This document shows, piece by piece, positions 24,331 to 35,243 of a DNA stretch of 64,000 bases. The translations under genes were made by a program, and so were the position numbers. The notes beneath the pieces were generated by a model. The model was not told the DNA's origin. It did not search any database and was given only the letters and a program-made list of their open reading frames with translations. The stretch is from Pohlia nutans (lineage: Eukaryota; Streptophyta; Bryopsida; Bryales; Mniaceae): the NCBI GenBank assembly GCA_022496805.1, contig CM040085.1, positions 36,175,811 to 36,239,810 of the forward strand. The letters are read 5' to 3'. The number at the start of each line of letters is the position of its first letter. Within the stretch, counting starts at the first letter, position 1.

Positions 24331-24587
24331 TTGAAGGTAAGAGATGAGAGCACAAGGCACACACACACATACAAGGAATGCGTAGAAAGAGATGATCTTT
24401 ACTCAAAGGCCTTCCACCTTAAGTAGTGTACACTAGGGGGTCACCATGGACAAACCATATGGGATAACTCATCACAAGGACACTCTAGAGATCAGCTCAT
24501 GCCTAACCCCTCTTCCCACACACCATTATTTAGCACCCGAACCTCTTTGGCTCCTAGCAATACTACCGTACATCAATTACCTCAATA
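24331..24587 (-). repeat. Copia 5' LTR
   Basis: Plus-strand right copy, with the primer-binding-like site directly to its left (24330-24315). Confidence 0.92.
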
Positions 24588-24738
24588 ATTTCTACCTTTG
24601 AAAAAATCAATGAACCAAAAATCTAAACCTTCTAATTTTGATTCATGCATCTTCGTCATTTTGCAAAGTAATTGCAAAAAATTAATTTACTTTTTTACTT
24701 TTACCCTAATTTGATAATATCCATTTTGTCTTTGATCA
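24588..24738 (-). repeat. Gypsy 3' LTR, inner part
   Basis: Continuation of the split LTR after the copia insertion; matches 36215-36369. In minus-strand reading the LTR starts TGATCAAAG. Confidence 0.78.
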
Positions 24739-25458
24739 AAACCTCATATTCATGAGCAACAACCGTGGTTGTCCGTAAATCCAACGGTTGTGTCCCACGT
24801 CATTTATTGCAGGATGTAATGGATACGTGTTCATTCCCCAGTAATTGTCAAAGTTGTCGCCCTCATGCGTCAACTCAAACATTACTATGGGACCCCCTTC
24901 TTCGATCCTTCCTCTTAATAAGAGGTGAATCAATACCTGCGATTCACCACAAATAAGTGATCCAAGCCAAGGAAGGTTAGGGTTTTCTTGCGAAGGTGCA
25001 GGGCGATCTGACACTCTGGTTGGTAGTTCTGGATAGATAGGCAGTGACGGATAACGTGGACCAGACCCTGGCTGTGCTGATGCATATCGATCGACGTTGC
25101 GATGGGTACGTCGAGCTGGAGAATGAGAAGTAGCCAAGGGTTCTTCCCTTACTTCTGTTATCTGCTGCCGTGATGTAGATGGTTGTGCTGATGTTGACGG
25201 TTGAGTTGATGGTGGCTGTTAATTTGATGGTGGATTAGCCCGTAAGTACGTTCTCCGGATCCCCAATAGTAGTTCATCTGGTCGCAGTTGTTGAGGTTGT
25301 ACATCATACATGGGCTCTTTCCCTCCTCCAGGTTGAGTCAGCGGAAGGTGATCTTCTAAAAACTCGCCTTGAGAAGTGTCATTGTCGATTGACTGTGTGT
25401 TGAGATCATGACCGACAATTTCCTATGTACCCTCAAGTAAACCCCATACGTTTGACAT
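24736..25458 (-). pseudogene. Extra 3' frame of the gypsy element, between integrase and LTR
   Basis: A continuous minus-strand frame of 241 codons from an ATG at 25458 to a TGA at 24738-24736, broken by two stops (a TAG about 12 codons in and a TAA near 25219). It is rich in Pro, Ser, Thr and Gln in the middle (QPSTSAQPSTSRQQ), then basic (SPARRTHRNVDRY), then an unrecognised C-terminus with NFDNYWGMNTYPLHP. No signal peptide or membrane helix is seen, so it does not look like an envelope protein. Its stop is made of the first three bases of the LTR. Function unknown. Confidence 0.55.
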
Positions 25459-26013
25459 GTTTCCTACGAATTTTTGGTAGACTTTGGGGTACGCGAGAGG
25501 ACCATAGACAAGAGAAGTAAAGAACTACAAGAAAAGAAGAACAAAACCAATAAGTTTTGGAAGGTGAGTTGAAACGAAATAACCTGCAAGCGAGAGAGCC
25601 TAAGAGAGAGAGCTTGAGAGCTAAAGGGAGAGCGCTTGAGAGCTAAAGGAAGAGAGCCTGAGAGCCTGAGAAAGCTTTGAGAGAGAAAAGATAGAATGTG
25701 TTGTACAACTATGGTCCTTATATAAGGCTCTTAGCTTGTTGCCCTTAAGTCTAGGAAGCTTATCGCACAAGTTCCCTTAACCTACAGTAACTTTAGAAAA
25801 CTTCTAATTAATTAATTTGTTTTTTGAACTAAATATTGAGGTTGAGTGTGGTCTGGAACTTAGCAACTATTTTTTTGTTATGGGTTATAGAATGATTTTC
25901 AACAAATCTACCATAACAAGCACTTTGTGGTTGTAAGTTGACTATTCTACCTCCTTTTAGCGTAGATGTTGAATTCTAATGGTAATTAACCACTTATATT
26001 GAGATTACTCTTG
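25459..26013 (-). other. Gypsy 3' spacer with purine-rich repeats
   Basis: Non-coding spacer between integrase and the 3' frame. On the plus strand, GAGAGC/CTTGAGAGCTAAAGG units repeat at 25590-25690. CCTTATATAAGG (about 25718) is a palindromic TATA-like site. Function unknown. Confidence 0.45.
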
Positions 26014-27200
26014 TCACACTCTATACTCCTTACACCGTCCTCCATTAGTATGGGTAGGGAAATCCAATCCATCAATTTTCTTCAATTGTATGGAATTGTT
26101 AGGAAAGACTTCTTTGATCACATATGGCCAAGTCCATAGTGCATCAAATTTAGCCGGAAAATCTAATTTCCGTGCATCTTGTAGCATTACCCACATGTTG
26201 GGTTTGAGAACACGGACCTTCTTGCTTTTGTTAAAGGCCACCTTACGTCGTCTTTGAACTACTTCCATATGTTGAGAAGCCAATTGTCTGCTTTCACTGA
26301 GTGCCTCCAAATCGGTTAATCGACTCTTCAGTGATTGAGATGTATCCAACCTTTCACTGATAACCAAACGTAGTGATGGAATCTCGAATTCAATGGGTAG
26401 AACTGCTTCCAATCCGTACATCAGTGCAAAAGGTGTCATCTGTGTGGTGACATTGTAAGTTATTCAATACACCCATAATGCAACAGTCAGCTTGGTATCC
26501 CAATCGCGCTTTGAATCTATCGTATAATGCGCAACAGTGTTCCGTATAATGCGCAACAGTGTCTGATTTACTCGCTCTGCCAACCCATTTGTCTGAAGAT
26601 GATACGATGTCGTCTTTCGATGGTTGATGTGGAATAGCATCGTCATTTCTGCAATTGCTTCATTCAGAAAATGTGTACCTCGATCGCTAACAAGAATCTT
26701 TCGACAACCAAACCGTGAGATGACATTTTCATAGAGGAAAATGGCGGTTTGTATGGCATCCGCGGATTTCACAACCTTGACTCCAGCCCACTTCGTCAAG
26801 TACTCAACTGCAATGATGATGTATTCGTTTCGCCGAGACGAAGTCGGGCAATAGGTCTAATGTAATCATTGCCCCATCTCTCTAATGGTGCAATGGACAA
26901 CGTCGGATGCAAAGGTAAATCCATGTGAAGATCGTTCCTTGCATACCTTTGACAAGCATCACACTTCTTAGTGTGCGCCTCTGTATCTGCAAAAAGTGTT
27001 GGCCAAAAATATCCTGCAGAAGGATTTTTTGCCCGGTCAATCTTTCGGAGAAGTGTCCTCCGCATGCACTATCATCATATGCCTCCAAAATGGCTGGGAC
27101 TTCTGTATAGTCTATACATCGACGAAGAATACCATCGACACCTCACCGATACAATTTGTGAGCGATGATGAGGAAATGAGTACTGTTGACTCGAATCTTG
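26014..27200 (-). pseudogene. Gypsy integrase, broken
   Basis: Minus-strand pieces in shifting frames. The zinc-binding part has ACGGHFSERL then KKCDACQRY. The core has D in RWGNDYIRP, D in VSDRGTHF and E in GLAERVNQT, so the three acidic residues remain. The C-terminal part contains MTPFALMYGLEAVLP and ends near HTNGGRCKEYRV, without a chromodomain. At least two stops or shifts separate the pieces. Confidence 0.85.
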
Positions 27201-27766
27201 CAACGTTTGTGTACTCAAGAACTTTGAAATGTGTCCATACCAAGTAGGCACCTTCCGAACTGCGAATAACTGACTATCAGGAAATTTGTCGTTGATATCT
27301 TCGGTCCCCAACTCTGTAGATAGACGAGACAAATGATCGGCTTGTAGATGCATCTTCCCCGGCTTGTACTGAACAGTGTAATCAAATTCTGTGAGTAACA
27401 GAATCCAACGAGCTAATCTTCCGCTTAAGTCTGGTTTGTTTACCAAACAGCGAAGAGCCATGTGGTCTACAAAAAATATTACTTGTTCATCAGAAGATAA
27501 TGTCGATACTTCTTCACTGAGAACACCATAGCCAAGGTTTCTCATTCCGTGGTCATATAGTTTTGTTCTGCAGCAGACAATTGTTTGCTTGCAAATGCAA
27601 TTGGATGATCCTTCCCTCCATCTTTTGCCGATTGGTACAAGGCACTTCCAACTGCAACTGCTGATACGTCGCGATAGACATGGAACGGTTGATCGTAATC
27701 GGGAGGTCTCAGTACCGGATAAGTAGTTAGTCGGTGCTTGAGCTCATCGAACCCCTTTTGGCATTC
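27201..27766 (-). pseudogene. Gypsy RNase H, broken
   Basis: Follows RT in nearly the same frame after a TAA (YQWT then stop). RDVSAVAVGSALYQ carries the first catalytic Asp. A TGA follows NYMTTE, and a frameshift then leads to VDHMALRCLVNKPDLSGRLA and LQADHLSRL. Typical of the RT-RNase H order in Ty3/gypsy. Confidence 0.8.
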
Positions 27767-28930
27767 TTAAGTCCACTGGTACTTGACCTCCTTCTTTGTA
27801 AGATTCGTCAAAGGGAGGGCAGCGGTTGCGTAATTGTCGATTCTGTTGCGGTACCAACCGATGTGGCCTAACACCCTTTGCATCCCCTTCACATCCGTTG
27901 ATGGCTTTAATTCGGTGATGATGTCCACCTTTGCCGAATCTGGCTCAGTACCTTCTTGTGATACAATGTGACCTAGAAGCACTCCCCTCTTCACTGCCAG
28001 ATAGAATTTATCTGGATTGACAGCAATGCCCATCCTACGGCAACGAATAAGACATTCATTTACCGAATGTAATTGATCAACAGCCTTTGAATGGATGCTG
28101 AAGTCATTGACGAAGACTGTCATCGTCTTGTGCAATAGATCGGAAAAAGCATATGACATTGCCCATTGAAATGCAGCCGGAGCATTACACAGTCCGAATG
28201 GCATCACGACGTAGATGAAAGTGATCCACGGAGTAGTGAATGTTGTTTTATATTGATCTTCTGGACCAATCGATATTTGATTATAACCAGAGTACCCATC
28301 CACGAAGGTGTAAAGTTCGTGACCAGCAACCTCATCCAATATGATATTAATGAACGATAAAGGAAAATGATCCCTTAGGGTGCGTTTCTTTAGCGCCCTA
28401 TAGTTAATGCAAACTCGGATCTTTTCGTTCTTCTTTTTTACTAACACCATTGGCGACACCCAATCGGTGATCTCTATAGGTCGGATAAATCCAGCTTGCA
28501 ACAATCTTTCCAACTCTGACTTCACAACCAGCTACATTCTTGAATTCATGCGTCGTTTCATTTGCCTAATTGGTTTAGAGTTAGGAAAAAGAGGAATAGT
28601 GTGTTGCACAACTTCAGGAGACATACCTTTGAGGTCTGTGTATGACCATGCGAATACATCGATATATTCTATCACCAGCTTTTTATATTGCATAACTTCT
28701 TCATCCGTTAGCTGCACCCCGACCTTGATCATCTTCGGCTCATCCTCTGCTGAAGATAAATTAATCTCCTCCCAATCTGCCGGATGAACATGAACAGTTT
28801 CGGTGGGCCCATGATACCAATCGTGTGGCACCGGTGGATAGATGGGCAAGTCATGACCAACCTGCATGGCATTAGAAGTTTGTCGGAAATGAAGTGGAGG
28901 AGGCAAATCTTCTATTATGACGTCTTTCAT
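27767..28930 (-). pseudogene. Gypsy reverse transcriptase with mutated active site
   Basis: Two frame-matched pieces (28930-28532 and 28531-27767) separated by one TAG. The upstream piece has FAWSYTDLKGMSPEVVQH, the usual linker before RT in plant gypsy elements. RT motifs VLVKKKNEKIRVCINYRALKK-like, FVDGYSGYNQI and MPFGLCNAPAAFQ are clear. The catalytic box reads FVND instead of xxDD, so polymerase activity should be lost. The piece ends in YQWT before RNase H. Confidence 0.9.
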
Positions 28931-30560
28931 AAGGACATCCCAAACTGTGTTCCGCCGACTTCTAATCGGAACACGTCCTGGGCCATGATGTTCAACACTG
29001 TCGATTCTGCTATTTCATGTGAGTCTTCCGGATTAATTTGAATCTTCTCCATGAACCTTACTGTTGGAATAGTTCATGGTTTAGGATTTAGGATTTAGGT
29101 TGTCCATAGCAGTCTTGGACGTAGGTGTTTCGGAAAGTTCGACATCTGGTACAATGTTCAACACCTTTCTTACTAGTGCATCAGTCGAGATAGACTCATC
29201 ATCTGAATAAAGATTTTCTACCAGCCATTGGGCAAAAGATCCATCATCGTCAGAGAAGTCGTAGAGACCTGGTCCGATGCACTTGATCTTGGAAATTGAT
29301 TCAGTTACTTTTGGAATCTTGGCTAGTGTATGAATCTTGAGGAAATCTCGGGGAGCATTTGATGTAGATGCGACGGGGATCAAATTTCTCTCGTCCCATC
29401 CAGGCTTTGACTCAATCAAAAGCTTCGTCCTATTGTTCAAAGTATCATATGTAAAGGTGGGTTTCTTGGTAAGCCAATCAATTACACCTCCACATTGCTT
29501 GAGATTTGGAGTAAAGGATACCCCTCATCTATCATGATTGACGAGAGACTTCCTTTCAAGGGGAGTACTTCAAAGTTTATCTGATAATACTCGCCCCCGA
29601 TCGGATTCTCAGATCTTTGATTCGTCCCATAGGTGTCACTAACGCTTGATCTACAATTCTGATGTTGTATATGGACGATGAGTGATAGATAAGCCCAACT
29701 GCTTCATGGTAAATTCTGGCATGATATTGATGTTTGGCCAATCATCAATAACAGGATGTGGAATTTGTTTGTCCACAATCTCTACCACTATTTCCACTGA
29801 TCTATAGTCATCCTCCACTCGATCGAATCTGAAATGGATACCGATTTCTCTTGCATCTTTCAACTGATTGAGTTGTCCCAAACGAGTAGGTCTGCGTGTG
29901 ATGGCGCTTTCCCGCATTTTTTTTTCATAACGAAGGAGCCAATTGTATCAATTGTCCAAACGAAATACTTGCCTTAGCGCGAGACAAATCCTCCCAGATG
30001 TCATATAAATCTGAGGGATTACTAGCCTTAATGACTCGTGGCTTGACAACGTAAGTAGATGGTCGGTTTACAAATTGATACTCGTCTTCATCTGGTTCAA
30101 CGGTTATAAGAGGCTCTTCATCCAATTGTACTACCTTTGTAGCATTCTTTGTTGCGAGATTCAGTTTTTCAAAATCAGGTTCATCATCTGAAAAATCTTC
30201 TGAATCTTCTTCTACATCGACCTTTTCTCTCGATAGACTCAAGCGGTTGAGTTCCAATATCTTCACCAGTCTTCCGGCCACTCTTCAACACTACAAAAGC
30301 TACATCTTCTCGCTTCTTTTGTGTTGACTCGTTTAATACAACATCAATGTATCTTGCATCTTGAGTGTTTGGCAATAGAATTGTACCTTTATTTGTCTGT
30401 AAGTTTGCTGGAGCATTCTGCGTTTGTCTGTTGTTTAAGCGATCGTAATAGAAGTTGGATAGTCCTGCAGTTGATGACATCTCCGGTTGTCGTATTCCTT
30501 GTATGTTGGCTTGGACTTGTTGGCTGTAATTCCCTAGCGGAAGGTTCATGACTTTTACTT
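28931..30560 (-). pseudogene. Gypsy protease and linker region, broken
   Basis: Several minus-strand frames. The piece at 29917-29651 has PVIDDWPNINIMPEF, which aligns with the retropepsin active-site region of Tat-type elements, but the Gly after Asp is replaced by Trp. Acidic pieces flank it (LYDFSDDDGSFAQWLVENLY; EDSEDFSDDEPDFE). Frameshifts and stops occur throughout. Confidence 0.65.
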
Positions 30561-31990
30561 TGTTAGGCCTGCGGCATTGATCGGTTGAATGTTGACGTTC
30601 ACAATTTCCACAAATGATATTGTGTTCAATCCAACATTGTCCTGGAACATGCCGATTTCTTCATAGAGCATGGATAGGATGTGGTGACCTCGTATTTGGA
30701 GGAGCATTTGATCTAACTTGACCCGTTCGGTGAGGGGGTTAATACAGCTGCGGAGCCGACTGTTGTTGGTTATACTACAACTGTAGATTCATGTTTTGTC
30801 CTTGTTGTAGTAACAAGGGACAAAATTGATTGTTGAGTCCCGCCGGTTGAGGGCAGCCTGGTACACTGCACCATATACCGATCGAATGTCGTCCGAACTC
30901 ATGATACATTGGTAGTCTTGGATTTTGACCTCTAGCTAAATAAGAAACTTGATCAGTTAATGATTTCACTGAACGTGTCATTTTGTCACGGATACCATCC
31001 GTTGTTTGTCGTATGACGATTTGAAGCTGATCCATGCTAGTTGTCAACAAATGTGTTGGCTCCCGAGTAGCTAGCGGAGTTGGTTGTACATATCCTTCGC
31101 TGGTTGAGTAGTGTTCTCTTACTTCCTGATGTCGTGTCGTATCATTCGGTTGATGAATAGGTATGAACGTTGGGATGAGTTCTTCAGTCCTTCTCTCCAT
31201 TCGTTCGTGCTCTTTGTCGACGACTTCGACTTCTAATGCAGCCTCAATAGCATCCTCGAGGGTGATAGGCCGACGGGTCGAAACATACGCGTCTCGTAGC
31301 ATTACCTTCTAGCCCTTGGATGAAGTAATGTCGAATCGTGTCGGATCGTGCCGTCATTCAACATATTTCCTACGTACCTCGTGCAAAATGCTTGGAATCT
31401 TCTGACATAAGTGGTAATGTCTTTGGTTCGTCCTTGCCGTATGCTAGTTAATGCTGCAAGTGTCTATTGTTGACCGGTTTCTGGTCGGAATTGTGTCAAG
31501 AAGGCTACTTGCAATTGATCTCACGTTTTAAAGGTTCGTGGAGAGTGAGATCGATACCAGGAATAGGCTCAATTAGGGTGTTAAGAAACCAAATCAAATA
31601 ATGACCAAGATCCGTCATCAAGCTAGAGACTAACAATTCCTCAAATGTCTCCACGGGGGCCGTAGGATCTTCATTTCGTGACCCCGAGAATTTAGGTAGG
31701 TGTGTGGGAATCGGAATTTCCCTTAAGTTTGGCGGAATCACTATAGGTAGTCCTCGAGGACGCATCATAAGATCTATAGGAGGGTGGGGAGGTGGATCCA
31801 TCGTGATATGAGTGTTTATCTTATCTACTGGACTAAAATCGAAAGTTTGACTACTGTTGATTGTTTCTAATCTGATTATTTCTACGACAAAGTCTACTAT
31901 TTGTTGAACATTATTCACTCGACTAGCTAAAGGTCTTAATACTCTATTACATTGAGGATAAACCCTTTTAAACCCTCTTTTAGGTGGCAT
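30541..31990 (-). pseudogene. Gypsy gag, broken
   Basis: Starts at ATG 31990 (MPPKRGFKRVYPQCN). The capsid region contains LPKFSGSRNEDP, then shifts frame near 31555 into a stretch with RTFKT, stop, DQLQVAFLTQFRPETGQQ, and later TKDITTYVRRFQAFCTRY: a retrotransposon gag domain with at least two stops. The C-terminal part has a zinc knuckle CGNCERQHSTDQC near 30590, with a second Cys/His-rich segment before it (HVPGQCW). Confidence 0.82.
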
Positions 31991-32140
31991 ACAGCATAAA
32001 TTACTATGTAAGATTTAGAAATCTATTTTTAATGTACTCAGGATAGATCGACGCACTTTGATATACTTCAATCCAATCAAATATAGAATTTACACTGTAA
32101 AAATTCACACTGTGCCTATTGGTCATTTCTCAATCTATAT

Positions 32141-32192
32141 TTTTATTTTTATTTTTATTTTTATTTTTATTTTCTTTTCTTTTCTTTTCTTA
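32141..32192. repeat. TTTTTA/TTTTC microsatellite
   Basis: A run of ATTTTT units followed by TTTTC units, inside the non-coding stretch (31991-32390) between the pre-gag frame and gag. Confidence 0.8.
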
Positions 32193-32390
32193 TTTTATTT
32201 ATTTATTATATACTACACTTATTTATATGTTCACATCCATTCTTCGCTTGCGATGAACACGTTGGATTTTGTTGAACAAAATCTCATTACAACTAGTCAT
32301 ATGATACGGAACACCATCATATAAACCTCAACCGTCAATCTTAGGTTCATGACACACATAAGTACCGATCAACTGTTGCTCGGTGATGTG

Positions 32391-35242
32391 TTAAACGAAC
32401 TTCGTCTTAGTTGGTCGTTGCTCGTACCACTGCTTGATACCGTGACGTTGAGCGCATACTTCGTGAGGGTTGTAAAACTTGATTCATCAGATCTCTTGCC
32501 ACAATGCACGGAACTGCCCGTCGTACTTGCAATAGAGTGGATGAAATTGTGGTCGGTGGTGTATGGTCAGTTTCTTTTCAAACTCAGATGATTTCGACAG
32601 GAGTCTTCATTTCAGGGAACGAAAACAGGACAGGATATTGATACCCAAAACCTCCCCTGGACATTGACAAGAGTGCAAAGTCAATAATTCCATACAACGA
32701 CGTGTTTGATGTATAAATTTTGAACAGAAAACACCAACGATAAAAAAATAAAAAAATCTCACTTTCTTGCAGCCATATGACGAACCCCAGGTTATAATCA
32801 TCATGATCCAAATGCAGTCGACAATTGAAATCCTAGATTATAGTGAAAGTAGTGAACGGGGAGTTCTCAATACAAGCATTCCTACGACCAAAACCTTTCA
32901 TTTCTTTGATCTTGTCTAATTGATCAAAAACATTTTTATAAATTTTCCGCAACTTCGTAGTCACAAATTGGACAAACTCCTCTGAAAGTTTCAAACAATC
33001 TTTTTTGAAATGGTGATACCAGCCGATGTCTCCCCTAGCCTATCGCATTCTAAACCCACACAACGGGAAACTCTCTTTCGCTTTAGCACGTGAGATTTTA
33101 TCACCATTCTGTTCTAAATAACCGGCAATATTTTTCATCATCGATAGTTCCTCTGCCGTAAAAGCATTATTTCTTAAATCACAAATAGTTTTAGGATGGG
33201 GACCCGTTTCCACAAGTACACAAGGACTACTGAATTTCTCGTACGCATTCAATTGCGCAGTCAACCCATCATTTGTTGTAGCAAAATCAGTCAACCAAAC
33301 CTTACTCCAAAATTTCTCCAAAACATTATCACTATTAAATTTCAGTAAATCAATCAGCTTCGCAGTTTTTGAAGCTCCCTCTAAGTGATATTTTTCAACA
33401 TGTTTCATCAATTTTTTAGCATCAACTACCAAAGTCATTTGACACGACAGATAAACATATTACTTGCCATCATTGGCTCAGTCCAATGAGTGACTCAAGA
33501 AAAACGAGTGCAAGAGACTGACTTCGAGTTTTCTCAAGTGATTCGGAAAATTATAGTGTTCTTCCTGGGAATTGCGATTTATTGGGACTTGTACGATGCA
33601 AGTTTCACACAAACTCAATTTGGACTTCGTTTCAAATTTTTTCCCATCATTTTTTGACCTCTTTTCAAAACTTCCGTTTCTCACAGGACTACCTACAAAA
33701 CAAATAAACAAACAAACAAACAAAGATACTCACATGATTTTCAAATCAAAGCGATCTCTTTTCAAACTCAGATGATTATCAAATAAAAGCGATGCCTTTG
33801 CAAACTCTGCTACTATCTCGTCTGCTTCTTCCTGACAATGAATGCACGCATTAGCATGGTTTGTGATCCACTTCAAATGGAAAGCGTAGTGAACCTTGAT
33901 TGACAGACGTCGGGTACTAATCCCTTGGCAGGACAACAACGTCAACTCTTCATCACTCTTGTGAAATCTCCGAGGCAACTTGGGTTCGTGAAAAGTACAG
34001 CTGCCTAAGGCGTAGAATTCTCTACGGTCTTGTATCTCAGCAAAAATCATGAAGTCTGTACGTTCTTGAACGAATTCGGGGTCGACAGTCGCAAAACGTC
34101 GTGTTGGGTAGGGCTGAGCGTCTACGTAGTCTCGTTCGTCTTCATGCCACGGCTCGAACCTATTTTCAAGGCCCTTTTTAAAAAAGATCCAATCCTCTCT
34201 TCTTAATATTGAAGTTAGTGTTAAGTAAAGAGTTTCTCTATCGGTAAAACGGTTCTACCCTAAGCCACCGATCGAAGTTGATTGCGCCAGTCGAATTTCC
34301 GGATGGTAGAAATTTGGTTTAAGCAGGTATCGTAAAACCAGATTTTTCCAAAACTCAAAAGAGATTTCGAGGGTGTCTGGTTCAACTAGCAGCTCGTCAG
34401 CAGACTATAATTTTACCTCTCGAGGTAAATTTTCGCCAATGTAATTCTCTCCTACTAGTACGAAACTTCTTGCAACACGTTCCTCATTAATTTGTGAATC
34501 CTAAAAAACAGTTAGATGACATTAAATTCGTTGAACTTAAGGACAATATTAATTCTAATAACTTTCTTTATAATATGTTAGTTTTAAATTATTTAAGTAA
34601 TACATAAATATACATGAAAAAAATTATTAATTTTGTTTTTTTTAATTTTTAATTTTTTTGTCTTTTTTCTACTTTCTATTTCAACATAAGCTTAGTGACT
34701 ACAATCTACATCATACTATAGTTTACTATCGATCAAACTTAGCAAACTAACGATCCGTCTTGACCAATGACGATTCGCTAAATGATGAATCTTTGTCTTC
34801 TACTGTACTCTTTTGATCGCGCGTTAATCCCTCCGTAGCGCGTCGTCTAGAATCCACATTTCCAGAAGATGACCAATTTTGCGTACCTCATTTCTCCTAC
34901 TATTAAGACAAGATCCAAGTATGGATCGTCCCTAATAGCGATGGGTCCTAAAATATTCAATTTTACAACGACATCCCTCGGAATGTCCTTAGCACATTCC
35001 TTCGTAGTAATATAATCCTTATAAAATTCCTCTCGACTATGATTCATAGGCTTTCGGATTAAAAAACTTTTTTCGGCACACACTGGAAAGTTAACAGTAC
35101 CGTGAATGTCCTCCTCATCATCAAGGTTGATGACCTCGACCTCCACATTATCTATGCGTGGGAAAGGAGGAATTTCCTCCCCATACACATTACAAGTAAT
35201 CTGAAAAATGAGTATCGTACCACTCCCGGCAGACGTGCAATT
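32391..35242 (-). pseudogene. Unrecognised spliced reading frame between primer site and gag
   Basis: Four coding blocks on the minus strand share one frame once introns are removed: A about 35242-34874, B 34500-33734, C 33688-32763, D 32656-32391 (stop TAA). Splice signals are visible: acceptor TTTTTTAG before B, donor GTGAGT after B, acceptor GTAG before C, donor GTGAGA after C, and acceptor GTCCAG before D; phases match at B-C and C-D. The donor after A is uncertain (near 34887 or 34874). The B-C intron would be only 45 bp, unusually short for a plant. Block B has stops near 34409 and 34256, block C has about four, and block D has three; most are TAG or TGA. The product would be about 770 residues. 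I recognise no domain; composition is that of an ordinary globular protein with acidic and Cys-containing stretches (NACIHCQEEADEIV). Ogre elements carry an extra frame before gag, the best precedent. No ATG is certain. Confidence 0.55.
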
Positions 35243-35243
35243 A
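35215..35243 (-). other. Primer-binding-like site of the gypsy element
   Basis: On the minus strand, a few bases after the LTR end (CTCACA) comes TGCACGTCTGCCGGGAGTGG, resembling the GGCGCCGTCTG/TGCCGGG type of plant gypsy primer sites. The exact tRNA cannot be named. Confidence 0.5.

Larger units (their letters stand above)
19174..24587 (-). mobile_element. Ty1/copia retrotransposon, full length
   Basis: LTRs of about 257 bp at 19174-19430 and 24331-24587 differ at only about four sites, so the insertion is recent. LTR tips are inverted (TTGAAGGTAA and TTACCTCAA). ATTTCTA flanks both sides (19167-19173, 24588-24594), and the uninterrupted sequence at about 36215 confirms the empty site. Next to the 3' LTR on the minus strand, AAAGTGGGAG is the polypurine tract. 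Next to the 5' LTR, GGTTATGGGCCCA is the likely primer site. One polyprotein frame with two stops lies inside. Confidence 0.95.
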
